DNA of 6,174 nucleotides from Bacteroidales bacterium. GTDB lineage: Bacteria; Bacteroidota; Bacteroidia; Bacteroidales; Bacteroidaceae. The stretch lies in NCBI GenBank assembly GCA_004557285.1, contig SFEK01000128.1, forward strand, positions 1-6,174. The letters are read 5' to 3'. The position numbers and the translations under genes are program-made. Position 1 is the first letter of the stretch; each line of letters opens with the position of its first letter. The notes beneath the pieces are model-generated. The model searched no databases. It had not been told where the DNA came from and worked only from the letters and a program-made list of their open reading frames with translations. This document shows, piece after piece, positions 1-6,125 of this stretch.

Positions 1-210
1 GCTTAAGGAAACTCCTGAATTTTTCGGCTCTACAGATATTGTCCGTGGATAGGGTTCATCCGGTATTCCGAGTGATGATATATTGCTATCACCCTTCCGC
101 CTCAATGTCTCGTTGAGTGTCTCACTGTCGTTATGTTTCCGTGCTAAATCGATGACCTTGTCTGCTGTGATTTCGCTCTTGAGTGAGGAGAAATCAATGG
201 TTTTGTCCAT
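1..210 (-). CDS. Hypothetical protein, N-terminal 70 residues only (runs off the left edge)
   Basis: An open frame on the minus strand starts with ATG at 210-208 and continues without a stop for 70 codons to the window edge, so the C-terminus is missing. An in-frame stop lies just upstream (225-223), which fixes this ATG as the first possible start. The protein begins MDKTIDFSSLKSEITADKV and is hydrophilic and charged, with no signal peptide or membrane segment in the visible part. A Lys/Arg-rich stretch (LRRKGD) lies at residues 37-42. I do not recognise a family. The gene is downstream of clpB on the same strand, with 60 bases between the clpB stop and this start, so it could be cotranscribed. 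However, the spacer is filled by a repeat and hairpin that may end the clpB transcript. No Shine-Dalgarno site is visible. The stretch looks more AT-rich than its neighbours. A 70-codon open frame can arise by chance, so support is moderate. Confidence 0.6.
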   Translation of the reverse strand, partial: MDKTIDFSSLKSEITADKVIDLARKHNDSETLNETLRRKGDSNISSLGIPDEPYPRTISVEPKNSGVSLS

Positions 211-214
211 AAGT

Positions 215-250
215 TTAAAGGGTTAAGGAGAAAGCCCCTTAACCCTTTAA
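215..250. terminator. Perfect 14-bp inverted repeat between clpB and the next gene, possible terminator
   Basis: The left arm TTAAAGGGTTAAGG (215-228) is exactly reverse-complemented by CCTTAACCCTTTAA (237-250), with an 8-base loop. In the clpB transcript this hairpin would form about 20 bases after the stop codon and end 4 bases before the downstream ATG. It is not a textbook intrinsic terminator: the clpB-sense strand has no U-run after it, while the plus strand continues with TTTT-containing repeats. It could be a weak or bidirectional terminator, an RNA-stabilising 3' end, or a by-product of the adjoining repeat, since one arm belongs to the octamer array. The structure is seen directly; its role is inferred. 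Confidence 0.4.
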
Positions 251-278
251 CCTTTTAACCTTTTAACTCTTTACCCCT
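239..278. repeat. Tandem 8-bp repeat, five degenerate copies of TTAACCNT
   Basis: Five adjacent 8-base units start at 239, 247, 255, 263 and 271: TTAACCCT, TTAACCTT, TTAACCTT, TTAACTCT, TTACCCCT. The middle copies are the best preserved and the outer ones decay. The last unit overlaps the end of clpB: its TTA at 271-273 is the complement of the TAA stop codon. An inverted copy of the same motif (GGGTTAAGG, 220-228) lies to the left and makes the 14-bp stem described at 215-250. The array resembles a slippage-prone short tandem repeat. Copy number could vary among strains and would change the clpB to downstream-gene spacing. Confidence 0.75.
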
Positions 279-2895
279 GCGCTCCCTCATTATAGAACAC
301 GATGCCTTTGTCGTCGGCATCTACGGTGATGGGCCTGTCGCGGCTCACACTGTCTGCCAGAATCTTCTTGGAGAGGTCGTTGAGCAGGTAACGCTGGATG
401 GCACGCTTGATGGGACGGGCACCGAACTCAGGGTCGAAACCAGCTTCTGCCAACCAGTCGATGGCACGGGGAGTGACGACAAGCTCGAAGCCCTGCTGCT
501 TGAGCATGTTGCTCACGTTGTTCACCTGCAGGCGCACAATGCCACTGATTTCGGCTTTGGTCAACGGCAGGAACATGATGGTTTCGTCGATACGGTTGAG
601 AAACTCAGGGCGTATCGTCTTTTTCAGCATCTCCATAATCTTGCCTTTCAGCATTTCCTGATTGGCCTCCACTCCCTTGCTGCGCAGCTCTTCATTGATC
701 ATCTGGCTGCCCATGTTGCTGGTCATGATGATGATGGTGTTCTTGAAGTCGGCCGTGCGCCCCTTGTTGTCGGTGAGCCGTCCGTCGTCGAGCACCTGCA
801 GCAGGATGTTGAACACATCGGGGTGTGCTTTCTCGATTTCGTCGAACAGCACCACGGAATAGGGTTTGCGCCTTACAGCCTCGGTGAGCTGTCCGCCCTC
901 GTCGTAGCCCACATATCCGGGAGGCGCACCGATGAGGCGGCTCACGCTGAATTTCTCCTGATACTCGCTCATGTCGATACGGGTCATCATCGATTCATCG
1001 TTGAACAGATATGCTGCCAGTGCCTTGGCCAGTTCGGTCTTGCCCACACCTGTAGTGCCCAGGAAAATGAATGAGGCAATGGGGCGTTTGGGGTCTTGCA
1101 AGCCGGCACGGCTGCGTCTCACAGCATCGCTCACGGCCGTGATGGCCTCCTCTTGTCCGATGACACGTTTGTGCAGCTCTTCTTCCAAATGGAGCAGTTT
1201 CTCCCTTTCGCTCTGCATCATCCGTGTGACAGGAATACCCGTCCATCGGCTCACCACCTCGGCGATGTCGTCGGCGGTCACCTCTTCACGGATCATGGCC
1301 TTGGCCCCTTGTTGCGCATGCAGTTGTTGCTGTATGGCGGCAATGTCGTCGTGCAAGGCCTTCATTTGGCCATATCTGATTTCGGCCACCTGTCCGTAGT
1401 TGCCCTCACGCTCGGCGCGGTCGGCCTGGAGTTTGAGGTTCTCCAACTGCTGTTTGTCCTCCTGAATCCTGTTCACGAGGGTGCGCTCGCTGTCCCATTG
1501 GGCACGGAACTGGTGCTCCTTGTCACGCAGTTCGGCAATGTCCTTGTCCAGTTGGTCAAGTTTTGAACCCGCTTCGGTGGCCTCGTCGGCTTGCGCCCTT
1601 TTCGCCTCGTTTCTGATGGCTTCGCGTTCAATCTCCAGTTGCTTGAGCCGTCGGGTGATTTCATCCAGTTCTTCAGGCAGAGAGTCGCGCTCCATGCGCA
1701 ACTTTGCCGCAGCCTCGTCCATCAGGTCGATGGCTTTGTCGGGCAAGAAACGGTCGGAGATATACCTTTCAGAGAGCTGCACGGCAGCGATGCAGGCATC
1801 ATCCTGGATACGCACCTTGTGGTGATTCTCATAACGCTCTTTCAAGCCACGGAGAATGCTGATGGCACTCAGTTCGTCGGGCTCATCCACCATGACCGTC
1901 TGGAAACGTCGTTCCAGTGCCTTGTCTTTCTCGAAATACTTTTGGTATTCGTTCAGCGTGGTGGCGCCGATACTGCGCAGTTCGCCACGGGCAAGGGCTG
2001 GTTTCAGGATGTTGGCAGCATCCATAGCCCCTTCGCCGCCACCGGCACCCACCAAAGTATGGATTTCGTCGATGAAGAGGATGATGCGTCCGTCGCTGCC
2101 TGTCACCTCTTTGATGACTGCTTTAAGGCGTTCTTCAAATTCGCCTTTGTATTTGGCACCGGCCACCAGTGCTCCCATGTCGAGCGAATACAGCTGTTTG
2201 TCTTTCAGGTTTTCGGGCACGTCGCCGCGCACGATACGCTGGGCCAGACCCTCGACGATGGCCGTCTTTCCCGTTCCCGGTTCACCGATCAGTATCGGGT
2301 TGTTCTTGGTGCGGCGAGAGAGGATTTGCAATACACGCCTTATCTCGTCGTCCCTGCCGATGACAGGGTCGAGCTTGCCCTGCCGGGCTTCGGCCACCAG
2401 GTTCTTGGCATATTTTTCAAGGGCCTGATAATTCTCGTCGCCAGAAGCCGACTGCACCTTTTGTCCTTGGCGCAGGTCGTTGATGGCCTGCCGCATGTCT
2501 TTTTCGTTGCATCCGGCATCCTTCAGGATGCGGCTCACCGTGGAGTTGACGGTGAGCAACGCCATCATGATGGGTTCGATGGAAACGAAATCATCGCCCC
2601 ATTCCCTGGCCGTCTCCATGGCTGTTTGCAGCACTTGGTTGGTTTCGTTGTTCAGGTAGGGTTGCCCACCCTGCACCTTGGGCCGGCCGGCGATTTCTCT
2701 GTCGGTGATGTTTTCCACCTGCACGGCGTTCACGCCCAGTTTCCGGAAGATGAAGCCGGCCACATCCTTGCCCTTGAGCAGTATGCCCTTGAGCAAATGC
2801 ACAGGTTCAATGCTTTGTTGACCCTGTCTTGAAGCGATGTTTACGGCTTCTTGCACCACTTCTTGTGCCTTGATGGTCAATTTGTCAAATGTCAT
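271..2895 (-). CDS. clpB: ATP-dependent chaperone ClpB (Hsp100 disaggregase)
   Basis: ClpB is a cytoplasmic hexameric AAA+ machine that, with DnaK/DnaJ/GrpE, threads aggregated proteins through its pore to rescue them after stress. The 874-residue protein is slightly longer than typical family members. The N-domain (about 1-150) begins MTFDKLTIKAQE. The first ATPase has Walker A GEPGTGKT (204-211), pore motif YKG (249-251), Walker B FIDE (274-277) and arginines R329/R330. The coiled-coil middle domain spans about 400-535 and is rich in Glu, Lys, Arg and Gln. The second ATPase has Walker A GTTGVGKT (613-620), pore GYVGYD (660-665), Walker B LFDE (683-686), arginine finger R768 in FLNRID, and sensor-2 GAR (825-827). 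The middle domain and the lack of a visible ClpP-docking loop separate it from ClpA and ClpC. The start at 2895 is chosen because a strong Shine-Dalgarno site precedes it and homologues begin at this Met. A 22-residue upstream extension (ATG at 2961) is possible but unlike the family. All key residues are intact. Confidence 0.97.
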   Translation of the reverse strand: MTFDKLTIKAQEVVQEAVNIASRQGQQSIEPVHLLKGILLKGKDVAGFIFRKLGVNAVQVENITDREIAGRPKVQGGQPYLNNETNQVLQTAMETAREWGDDFVSIEPIMMALLTVNSTVSRILKDAGCNEKDMRQAINDLRQGQKVQSASGDENYQALEKYAKNLVAEARQGKLDPVIGRDDEIRRVLQILSRRTKNNPILIGEPGTGKTAIVEGLAQRIVRGDVPENLKDKQLYSLDMGALVAGAKYKGEFEERLKAVIKEVTGSDGRIILFIDEIHTLVGAGGGEGAMDAANILKPALARGELRSIGATTLNEYQKYFEKDKALERRFQTVMVDEPDELSAISILRGLKERYENHHKVRIQDDACIAAVQLSERYISDRFLPDKAIDLMDEAAAKLRMERDSLPEELDEITRRLKQLEIEREAIRNEAKRAQADEATEAGSKLDQLDKDIAELRDKEHQFRAQWDSERTLVNRIQEDKQQLENLKLQADRAEREGNYGQVAEIRYGQMKALHDDIAAIQQQLHAQQGAKAMIREEVTADDIAEVVSRWTGIPVTRMMQSEREKLLHLEEELHKRVIGQEEAITAVSDAVRRSRAGLQDPKRPIASFIFLGTTGVGKTELAKALAAYLFNDESMMTRIDMSEYQEKFSVSRLIGAPPGYVGYDEGGQLTEAVRRKPYSVVLFDEIEKAHPDVFNILLQVLDDGRLTDNKGRTADFKNTIIIMTSNMGSQMINEELRSKGVEANQEMLKGKIMEMLKKTIRPEFLNRIDETIMFLPLTKAEISGIVRLQVNNVSNMLKQQGFELVVTPRAIDWLAEAGFDPEFGARPIKRAIQRYLLNDLSKKILADSVSRDRPITVDADDKGIVFYNEGAQG

Positions 2896-2902
2896 ATTGT
2901 TG

Positions 2903-2910
2903 TCTCCTTT
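2903..2910 (-). promoter_or_regulatory. Strong Shine-Dalgarno site for clpB
   Basis: Read on the minus strand the sequence is AAAGGAGA. The AGGAG core ends 8 bases before the ATG at 2895-2893, which is ideal spacing. It decides the start codon in favour of 2895 over the in-frame ATG at 2961. It also stands out because the other genes in this window lack a comparable site, as is usual for Bacteroidetes. Confidence 0.8.
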
Positions 2911-3024
2911 CTGAAAATGATTTCCTTTGTTTGTTTGCTGTAAGCGGATGTCTTGCGTCATCCTGCCTGTTGTCCCTCAAAACTTGTGCCTACGTGCAAA
3001 AACTGCAATTTTGTCGCTTTTTCG

Positions 3025-3037
3025 TGTCATTTTGACA
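3025..3037. other. Small dyad TGTCA-TTT-TGACA in the divergent intergenic region
   Basis: A perfect 5-bp inverted repeat with a 3-base centre lies 130 bases upstream of the clpB start and 103 bases upstream of the protease start. The shape fits a binding site for a dimeric regulator, but a dyad this short occurs often by chance. The TTTG-GTCATT stretch reappears at 3088-3096, where TCATT-AA-AATGA (3092-3103) forms another 5-bp dyad inside the protease promoter. The dyads are seen directly; any operator role is inference. Confidence 0.3.
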
Positions 3038-3087
3038 GCAATAACATCGGTTTTATGGCTGATGAGGCGCAAAAAACGCATGATGTC

Positions 3088-3118
3088 TTTGTCATTAAAA
3101 TGAAATACGTTACCTTTG
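3088..3118 (+). promoter_or_regulatory. Bacteroidetes-type promoter for the protease-xseA-xseB operon
   Basis: TTTG at 3088-3091 is followed after exactly 19 bases by TACCTTTG at 3111-3118. This matches the known Bacteroidetes primary sigma factor pattern (-33 TTTG, -7 TAnnTTTG) at every fixed position and with expected spacing. The predicted transcription start is about 3123-3127, so the leader to the ATG at 3140 would be only about 15 bases. The -7 element also argues against using the in-frame TTG at 3116 as the start codon, since it lies inside the promoter. A 5-bp dyad (3092-3103) sits between the two elements. Confidence 0.75.
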
Positions 3119-3121
3119 CAG

Positions 3122-3138
3122 GTTGAAATCCTTTCAAC
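3122..3138 (+). promoter_or_regulatory. Hairpin or operator dyad at the 5' end of the protease transcript
   Basis: GTTGAAA (3122-3128) and TTTCAAC (3132-3138) form a perfect 7-bp inverted repeat around TCC. The repeat begins 3 bases after the -7 element and ends 1 base before the ATG at 3140. If transcription starts where the promoter predicts, the transcript would begin within or just before this stem. It could be an operator overlapping the start site, an mRNA-protecting 5' stem, or a structure limiting access to the start codon. Confidence 0.45.
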
Positions 3139-3139
3139 G

Positions 3140-4627
3140 ATGAATTTATCTCAAAGCCACTCCCTGATGCACCTATACCGTGCCTGTCGTCATTGCGCCC
3201 TGAGTGTGATGCTGGTCATGGTGTGTGGGGTTGCAGGGGCAGCAATACCTTATAATAATATAAAGGCCAAGCCGACAACGGGCAAAGTGAAATACAAGAG
3301 AGCAAAAAACTACCTGTTCAGGGTGAAACTCAGCGACAAGCGGGACACTCCCTATTCGCTGGATCGTCCGGAGGCCTTTCTCTCTGCCAAGGCTTTGGAG
3401 CGCAGGAAGCGACAACGACTGCCGGTGGATTCTACCGACTTGCCCGTCAATCCCGACTATGTGAAACAGGTGGAAGACGCTGGTGTGACCGTGGTGCGTC
3501 GCAGCAAATGGAACAACACCCTGCTGGTGAGGTGCACCCATGCCAGCAGGATGAAGGCCGTGGAGCAACTGCCCTGTGTGACCGAAGTGAAGAATGTGTG
3601 GACATCGCCCGACTCTGTCGCTTCTGCCTCGGCAAGGAAGCGTTGCCACACCGAACTCAACAGTTGGGATGTTGTGGCCGAAGGTGTTTACGGCACCGCC
3701 AAAGAACCCATACACATGCTCAAGGGCGAAAAACTACATTACCGAGGATACACGGGAAAAGGTATGTTGATTGCCGTGTTTGACGGCGGTTTCATGAATG
3801 TGGATAGGATACCCTGTATGCAGCGGATGAACATTGTGGGGGCAGCCGATTTTGTGGTGCCGGCCAGCAAGGACATCTACGAGGAGATTGACCATGGCAC
3901 CAAGGTGCTCTCGGTGATGGGTGTCGATGAGCCGGGCTCGTTTGTGGGCACAGCCCCTAAAGCCTCGTATCTGCTGGTGCGCTGCGAAGACGCACAGACG
4001 GAAAGTTGGGCAGAGGAAGACTATTGGGCCGCCGCCGCAGAATATGCCGACAGTGTGGGTGTGGATGTCATCAGCTGTTCGTTGGGTTTTCATTCTTTTG
4101 ACGATGCCTCGCAAAACTATAGATACGCCCAGCTCGACGGGCAGAGTTCGTTCATCTCTCACACCGCCTCGCTGCTTGCCCGAAAGGGTATCGTGGCGGT
4201 GATCAGCGCAGGCAACGAAGGTATGGGCGTGTGGAAGAAAATCAATGTGCCTGCCGATGCTGCCGACGTGCTCACCGTGGGGGCACTGACACCCACCGGG
4301 GTGAATGCCGCCTTCAGCAGTGTGGGGCCCACCGCCGACGGAAGGGTGAAGCCCGACGTGATGGCATTGGGCAGTCCGGTGTCGGTCATCACCGGCCGGG
4401 GCACCATGATCAAAGATGTAGGCACCTCGTTTTCCACCCCCGTGGTGGCAGGGCTGGTGGCCTGTCTGTGGCAAGCATTGCCCGAACTCTCAGCCATAGA
4501 CATCATCAACCTGGTGCGACAGACCTCCGACAACAGCGACACTCCCGACAATATCTACGGCTATGGTATGCCCGACTTCTGGAAAGCCTACCAGCAGGCC
4601 AAACACTCCATAACATGTCAACAATGA
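3140..4627 (+). CDS. Secreted subtilisin-like serine protease (S8 family)
   Basis: The predicted 495-residue protein is a subtilase likely exported across the inner membrane. A signal peptide is visible: basic YRACRHC (13-19), a hydrophobic core (20-33, including VMLVMVCGVAG), and probable cleavage near AGA-AIP. The cysteine in VMVC is a poor lipobox, so a lipoprotein is unlikely. Residues about 55-155 (FRVKLSDK, FLSAKALERRKRQRLP, SKWNN) match the N-terminal region usual in Bacteroidetes subtilases and may act as a prodomain. The catalytic triad is intact: Asp215 in IAVFDGG, His252 in DHGTKV, Ser430 in GTSFSTP. The oxyanion Asn359 is in SAGNEG. The protein ends soon after the catalytic domain (GYGMPDFWKAY), with no type IX secretion sorting domain. 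The ATG at 3140 is the first after the promoter; ATG at 3167 would leave a shorter n-region and is also possible. The stop overlaps the xseA start (ATGA). The substrate is unknown. Confidence 0.9.
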   Translation: MNLSQSHSLMHLYRACRHCALSVMLVMVCGVAGAAIPYNNIKAKPTTGKVKYKRAKNYLFRVKLSDKRDTPYSLDRPEAFLSAKALERRKRQRLPVDSTDLPVNPDYVKQVEDAGVTVVRRSKWNNTLLVRCTHASRMKAVEQLPCVTEVKNVWTSPDSVASASARKRCHTELNSWDVVAEGVYGTAKEPIHMLKGEKLHYRGYTGKGMLIAVFDGGFMNVDRIPCMQRMNIVGAADFVVPASKDIYEEIDHGTKVLSVMGVDEPGSFVGTAPKASYLLVRCEDAQTESWAEEDYWAAAAEYADSVGVDVISCSLGFHSFDDASQNYRYAQLDGQSSFISHTASLLARKGIVAVISAGNEGMGVWKKINVPADAADVLTVGALTPTGVNAAFSSVGPTADGRVKPDVMALGSPVSVITGRGTMIKDVGTSFSTPVVAGLVACLWQALPELSAIDIINLVRQTSDNSDTPDNIYGYGMPDFWKAYQQAKHSITCQQ

Positions 4628-5865
4628 AGAACGCACTGACGCTATACGAACTCAACTGCATGGTGAGAGAAAACCTTGAGCAGGCCATGCCCGACACCTG
4701 GTGGGTAGGGGCAGAGGTGAGCGAGATCAGAGAGGTGAGGGGCAACTGCTACATGGAACTGGTGCAGAAAGACCCTCAAGGCAACACCCCCATCGCCAAG
4801 GCCTCGGCCAAGTGCTGGCGCTCGGCATGGCCCTTGGTGTCGCAGCATTTCGCACGCGTGACGGGCAGCAGGCTGTCGGCAGGCATGCAGGTGCTGCTGC
4901 AGGTGTATGCACAGTTTCACGAGCAGTATGGTTTCTCGTGGATCGTGACCGACATCGACCCTACCTACACCCTCGGCGACATGGCCCGTAAGCGCAATGA
5001 AGTGGTGAGGAAACTGAAGGAAGAAGGTGTGTTCGATTTGAACAAACAGTTGGCACTTCCCTTGTTTGCCCAGCGCATCGCCGTGGTGTCGAGCAACAAT
5101 GCCGCAGGCTATGGTGATTTCTGCAAGCAGTTGTCGGCCAATGCCTATGGTTTTGCCTTTGAGGTGAAGCTCTTTCCGGCGGTGATGCAGGGAGAACAGG
5201 TGGAAACCAGTGTGATAGCCGCCCTAACTGCCATATATGAAAACGTGGACGACTATGACGTGGTGGTGATTATCCGTGGTGGAGGGGCCACCAGCGACCT
5301 TTCGGGCTTTGACACGCTGGCACTGGCTGAGCATGTGGCCAATTTCCCGTTGCCGGTGATCACGGGCATCGGTCACGACCGCGATGAGTCGGTGCTCGAC
5401 CTTGTGGCCTTTGCCAACGTGAAGACACCCACGGCCGCCGCCACCTATCTGACAGAACACCTGAAAGCCGTGAGCGACCACATGGAACTGCTGGCGCAGC
5501 GCATGGTAAACGGCATCAGACAACGCATGGATGCCGAGCGCACACGCATGGAGCGCATCTCGTCGATACTGTCGCCCATGGTGAAGGCGTGCCTGAAGAA
5601 TGAACACCACCGCATTGACCTGCTCGCCCAAAGAATGCCCCCATCGCTCAAGGCGCGTGTCAGAGAAGAGCAGCACCGGTTGCAGTTGCTTGCCCAGCGG
5701 GTGGCCGCCGCCGACCCCGTAAGGATGCTGAGCCGTGGCTACTCCATCACGCTACACGAGGGGCGTGTGGTGACCGATGCCTCGCAGTTGCACCAAGGCG
5801 ACCAAATCATCACCCGACTGGCACAAGGTGAGGTGACGGCCGTGGTGAGCGGAGAACAACAATGA
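4624..5865 (+). CDS. xseA: Exodeoxyribonuclease VII large subunit
   Basis: XseA is the catalytic subunit of exonuclease VII, a cytoplasmic enzyme that degrades single-stranded DNA from both ends into oligonucleotides. It contributes to mismatch repair and to removing DNA-protein adducts. The 413-residue protein is somewhat shorter than the E. coli enzyme (456). It has an N-terminal OB-fold DNA-binding domain (about 1-112; WWVGAEVSEI, GNCYMELVQKD), then the nuclease domain with IAVVSSNNAAGYGDF (152-166), IIRGGGATSDL (216-226), GIGHDRDES (248-256) and KTPTAAATYL (267-276). The conserved Arg218, His251 and Asp254 are present. A helical region with LLAQR repeats (286-373) follows, then a C-terminal segment (RMLSRGYSIT, 367-376) typical of the family. 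The usual TSPTGAA-type motif is replaced by SSNNAAG. The start at 4624 makes a 4-base ATGA overlap with the protease stop; an in-frame ATG at 4615 is the alternative. No Shine-Dalgarno site is evident, so translation probably depends on the upstream gene. Confidence 0.95.
   Translation: MKNALTLYELNCMVRENLEQAMPDTWWVGAEVSEIREVRGNCYMELVQKDPQGNTPIAKASAKCWRSAWPLVSQHFARVTGSRLSAGMQVLLQVYAQFHEQYGFSWIVTDIDPTYTLGDMARKRNEVVRKLKEEGVFDLNKQLALPLFAQRIAVVSSNNAAGYGDFCKQLSANAYGFAFEVKLFPAVMQGEQVETSVIAALTAIYENVDDYDVVVIIRGGGATSDLSGFDTLALAEHVANFPLPVITGIGHDRDESVLDLVAFANVKTPTAAATYLTEHLKAVSDHMELLAQRMVNGIRQRMDAERTRMERISSILSPMVKACLKNEHHRIDLLAQRMPPSLKARVREEQHRLQLLAQRVAAADPVRMLSRGYSITLHEGRVVTDASQLHQGDQIITRLAQGEVTAVVSGEQQ
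5479..5742 (+). repeat. Four 22-residue repeats in the coiled-coil region of XseA
   Basis: Within XseA, segments starting at residues 286, 308, 330 and 352 align with an exact 22-residue period: HMELLAQRM, RMERISSIL, RIDLLAQRM, RLQLLAQRV. Units 1, 3 and 4 share LLAQR; unit 2 has diverged but keeps the hydrophobic pattern. A 22-residue period suits a long amphipathic helix or coiled coil. The XseA helical arm is the region known to carry several XseB subunits, so the repeats are plausibly equivalent docking sites. The unit 4 helix may break at AAADP (361-365). Confidence 0.7.
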
Positions 5866-6074
5866 TATACATGACAAATACGACAATATACATGATGAAA
5901 TACGAAGAGGCCGTAAGGCAATTGGAAGACATCGTGAGGAAGATGGAGAACGATGAACTCGACATCGACACCCTGAGTGAGCAGTTGAAAACCGCCCAAA
6001 AGTTGCTCAAACTTTGTAGGGACAAACTGGTCCATACCGATGAAGAAATCAAGAAAATACTGCAAGACGACTGA
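5862..6074 (+). CDS. xseB: Exodeoxyribonuclease VII small subunit
   Basis: XseB is the small helical subunit that binds the XseA arm in several copies and is needed for a functional exonuclease VII. The core, MKYEEAVRQLEDIVRKMEND to EEIKKIL, is the classic XseB helix-loop-helix pattern (family motif: ALxxLExIVxxLExGxLxLxExLxxF, here with ELDIDTLSEQLKTAQKL). From the first ATG (5862) it has 70 residues; from the ATG at 5895, which matches the usual Bacteroidetes start (MKYEEA), it has 59. In-frame ATGs also occur at 5871 and 5892. The first start makes a 4-base ATGA overlap with the xseA stop, and a short GGAG (5851-5854) lies 7 bases upstream, so 5862 is reported, but 5895 is a serious alternative. 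The extra residues (IYMTNTTIYM) come from a local duplication and are not typical of the family. Confidence 0.92.
   Translation: MIYMTNTTIYMMKYEEAVRQLEDIVRKMENDELDIDTLSEQLKTAQKLLKLCRDKLVHTDEEIKKILQDD
5865..5895 (+). repeat. 10-bp direct repeat, 21-base period, at the xseB start
   Basis: ATATACATGA occurs at 5865-5874 and again at 5886-5895, exactly 21 bases (7 codons) apart, so both copies encode IYM in the xseB frame. The second copy carries the ATGs at 5892 and, with the following bases, 5895. It looks like a small in-frame duplication that moved the probable ancestral start away from the xseA stop and created extra start codons. Confidence 0.65.
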
Positions 6075-6125
6075 AAAAATGCAATTTTCATGCCGTAGGA
6101 ATGTGTTTTTTTCGTAAAAAATTAT

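Noticed and set aside
2681..2691. GC-palindromic run GGCCGGCCGG inside clpB
   Set aside because: It encodes ordinary codons of the N-domain (AGRP) and needs no other explanation.
1591..2832. 413-codon open frame on the plus strand opposite clpB
   Set aside because: It is fully antisense to a clear, intact clpB, has no recognisable domain, and is explained by the codon bias of a GC-rich gene leaving the opposite frame open.
2896..2961. 22-residue N-terminal extension of ClpB from the ATG at 2961
   Set aside because: Homologues start at the Met encoded at 2895, which has a strong Shine-Dalgarno site; the extension resembles a leader.
2978..2985. AAGTTTTG on the minus strand as a clpB -7 element
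   Set aside because: It matches TAnnTTTG except at the first base, but no TTTG lies at suitable spacing upstream. Too weak to call as the clpB promoter.
3116..3139. TTG at 3116 as the protease start codon
   Set aside because: The TTG is part of the -7 promoter element, so it would lie upstream of the transcript start.
3734..4474. 246-codon minus-strand frame opposite the protease
   Set aside because: The translation is His/Gly-rich with no domain and lies entirely inside the protease gene, whose catalytic motifs are intact in the other frame.
4231..4614. Upstream in-frame extension of xseA into the protease gene
   Set aside because: The extra residues are rich in Arg, His, Cys and Gln, unlike any XseA N-terminus, and overlap the protease catalytic region. 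XseA homology begins at about 4624.
6072..6121. Terminator after xseB
   Set aside because: The stems found (TGAAAA/TTTTCA and T6/A6) are short and contain little or no GC, so neither is a credible intrinsic terminator.
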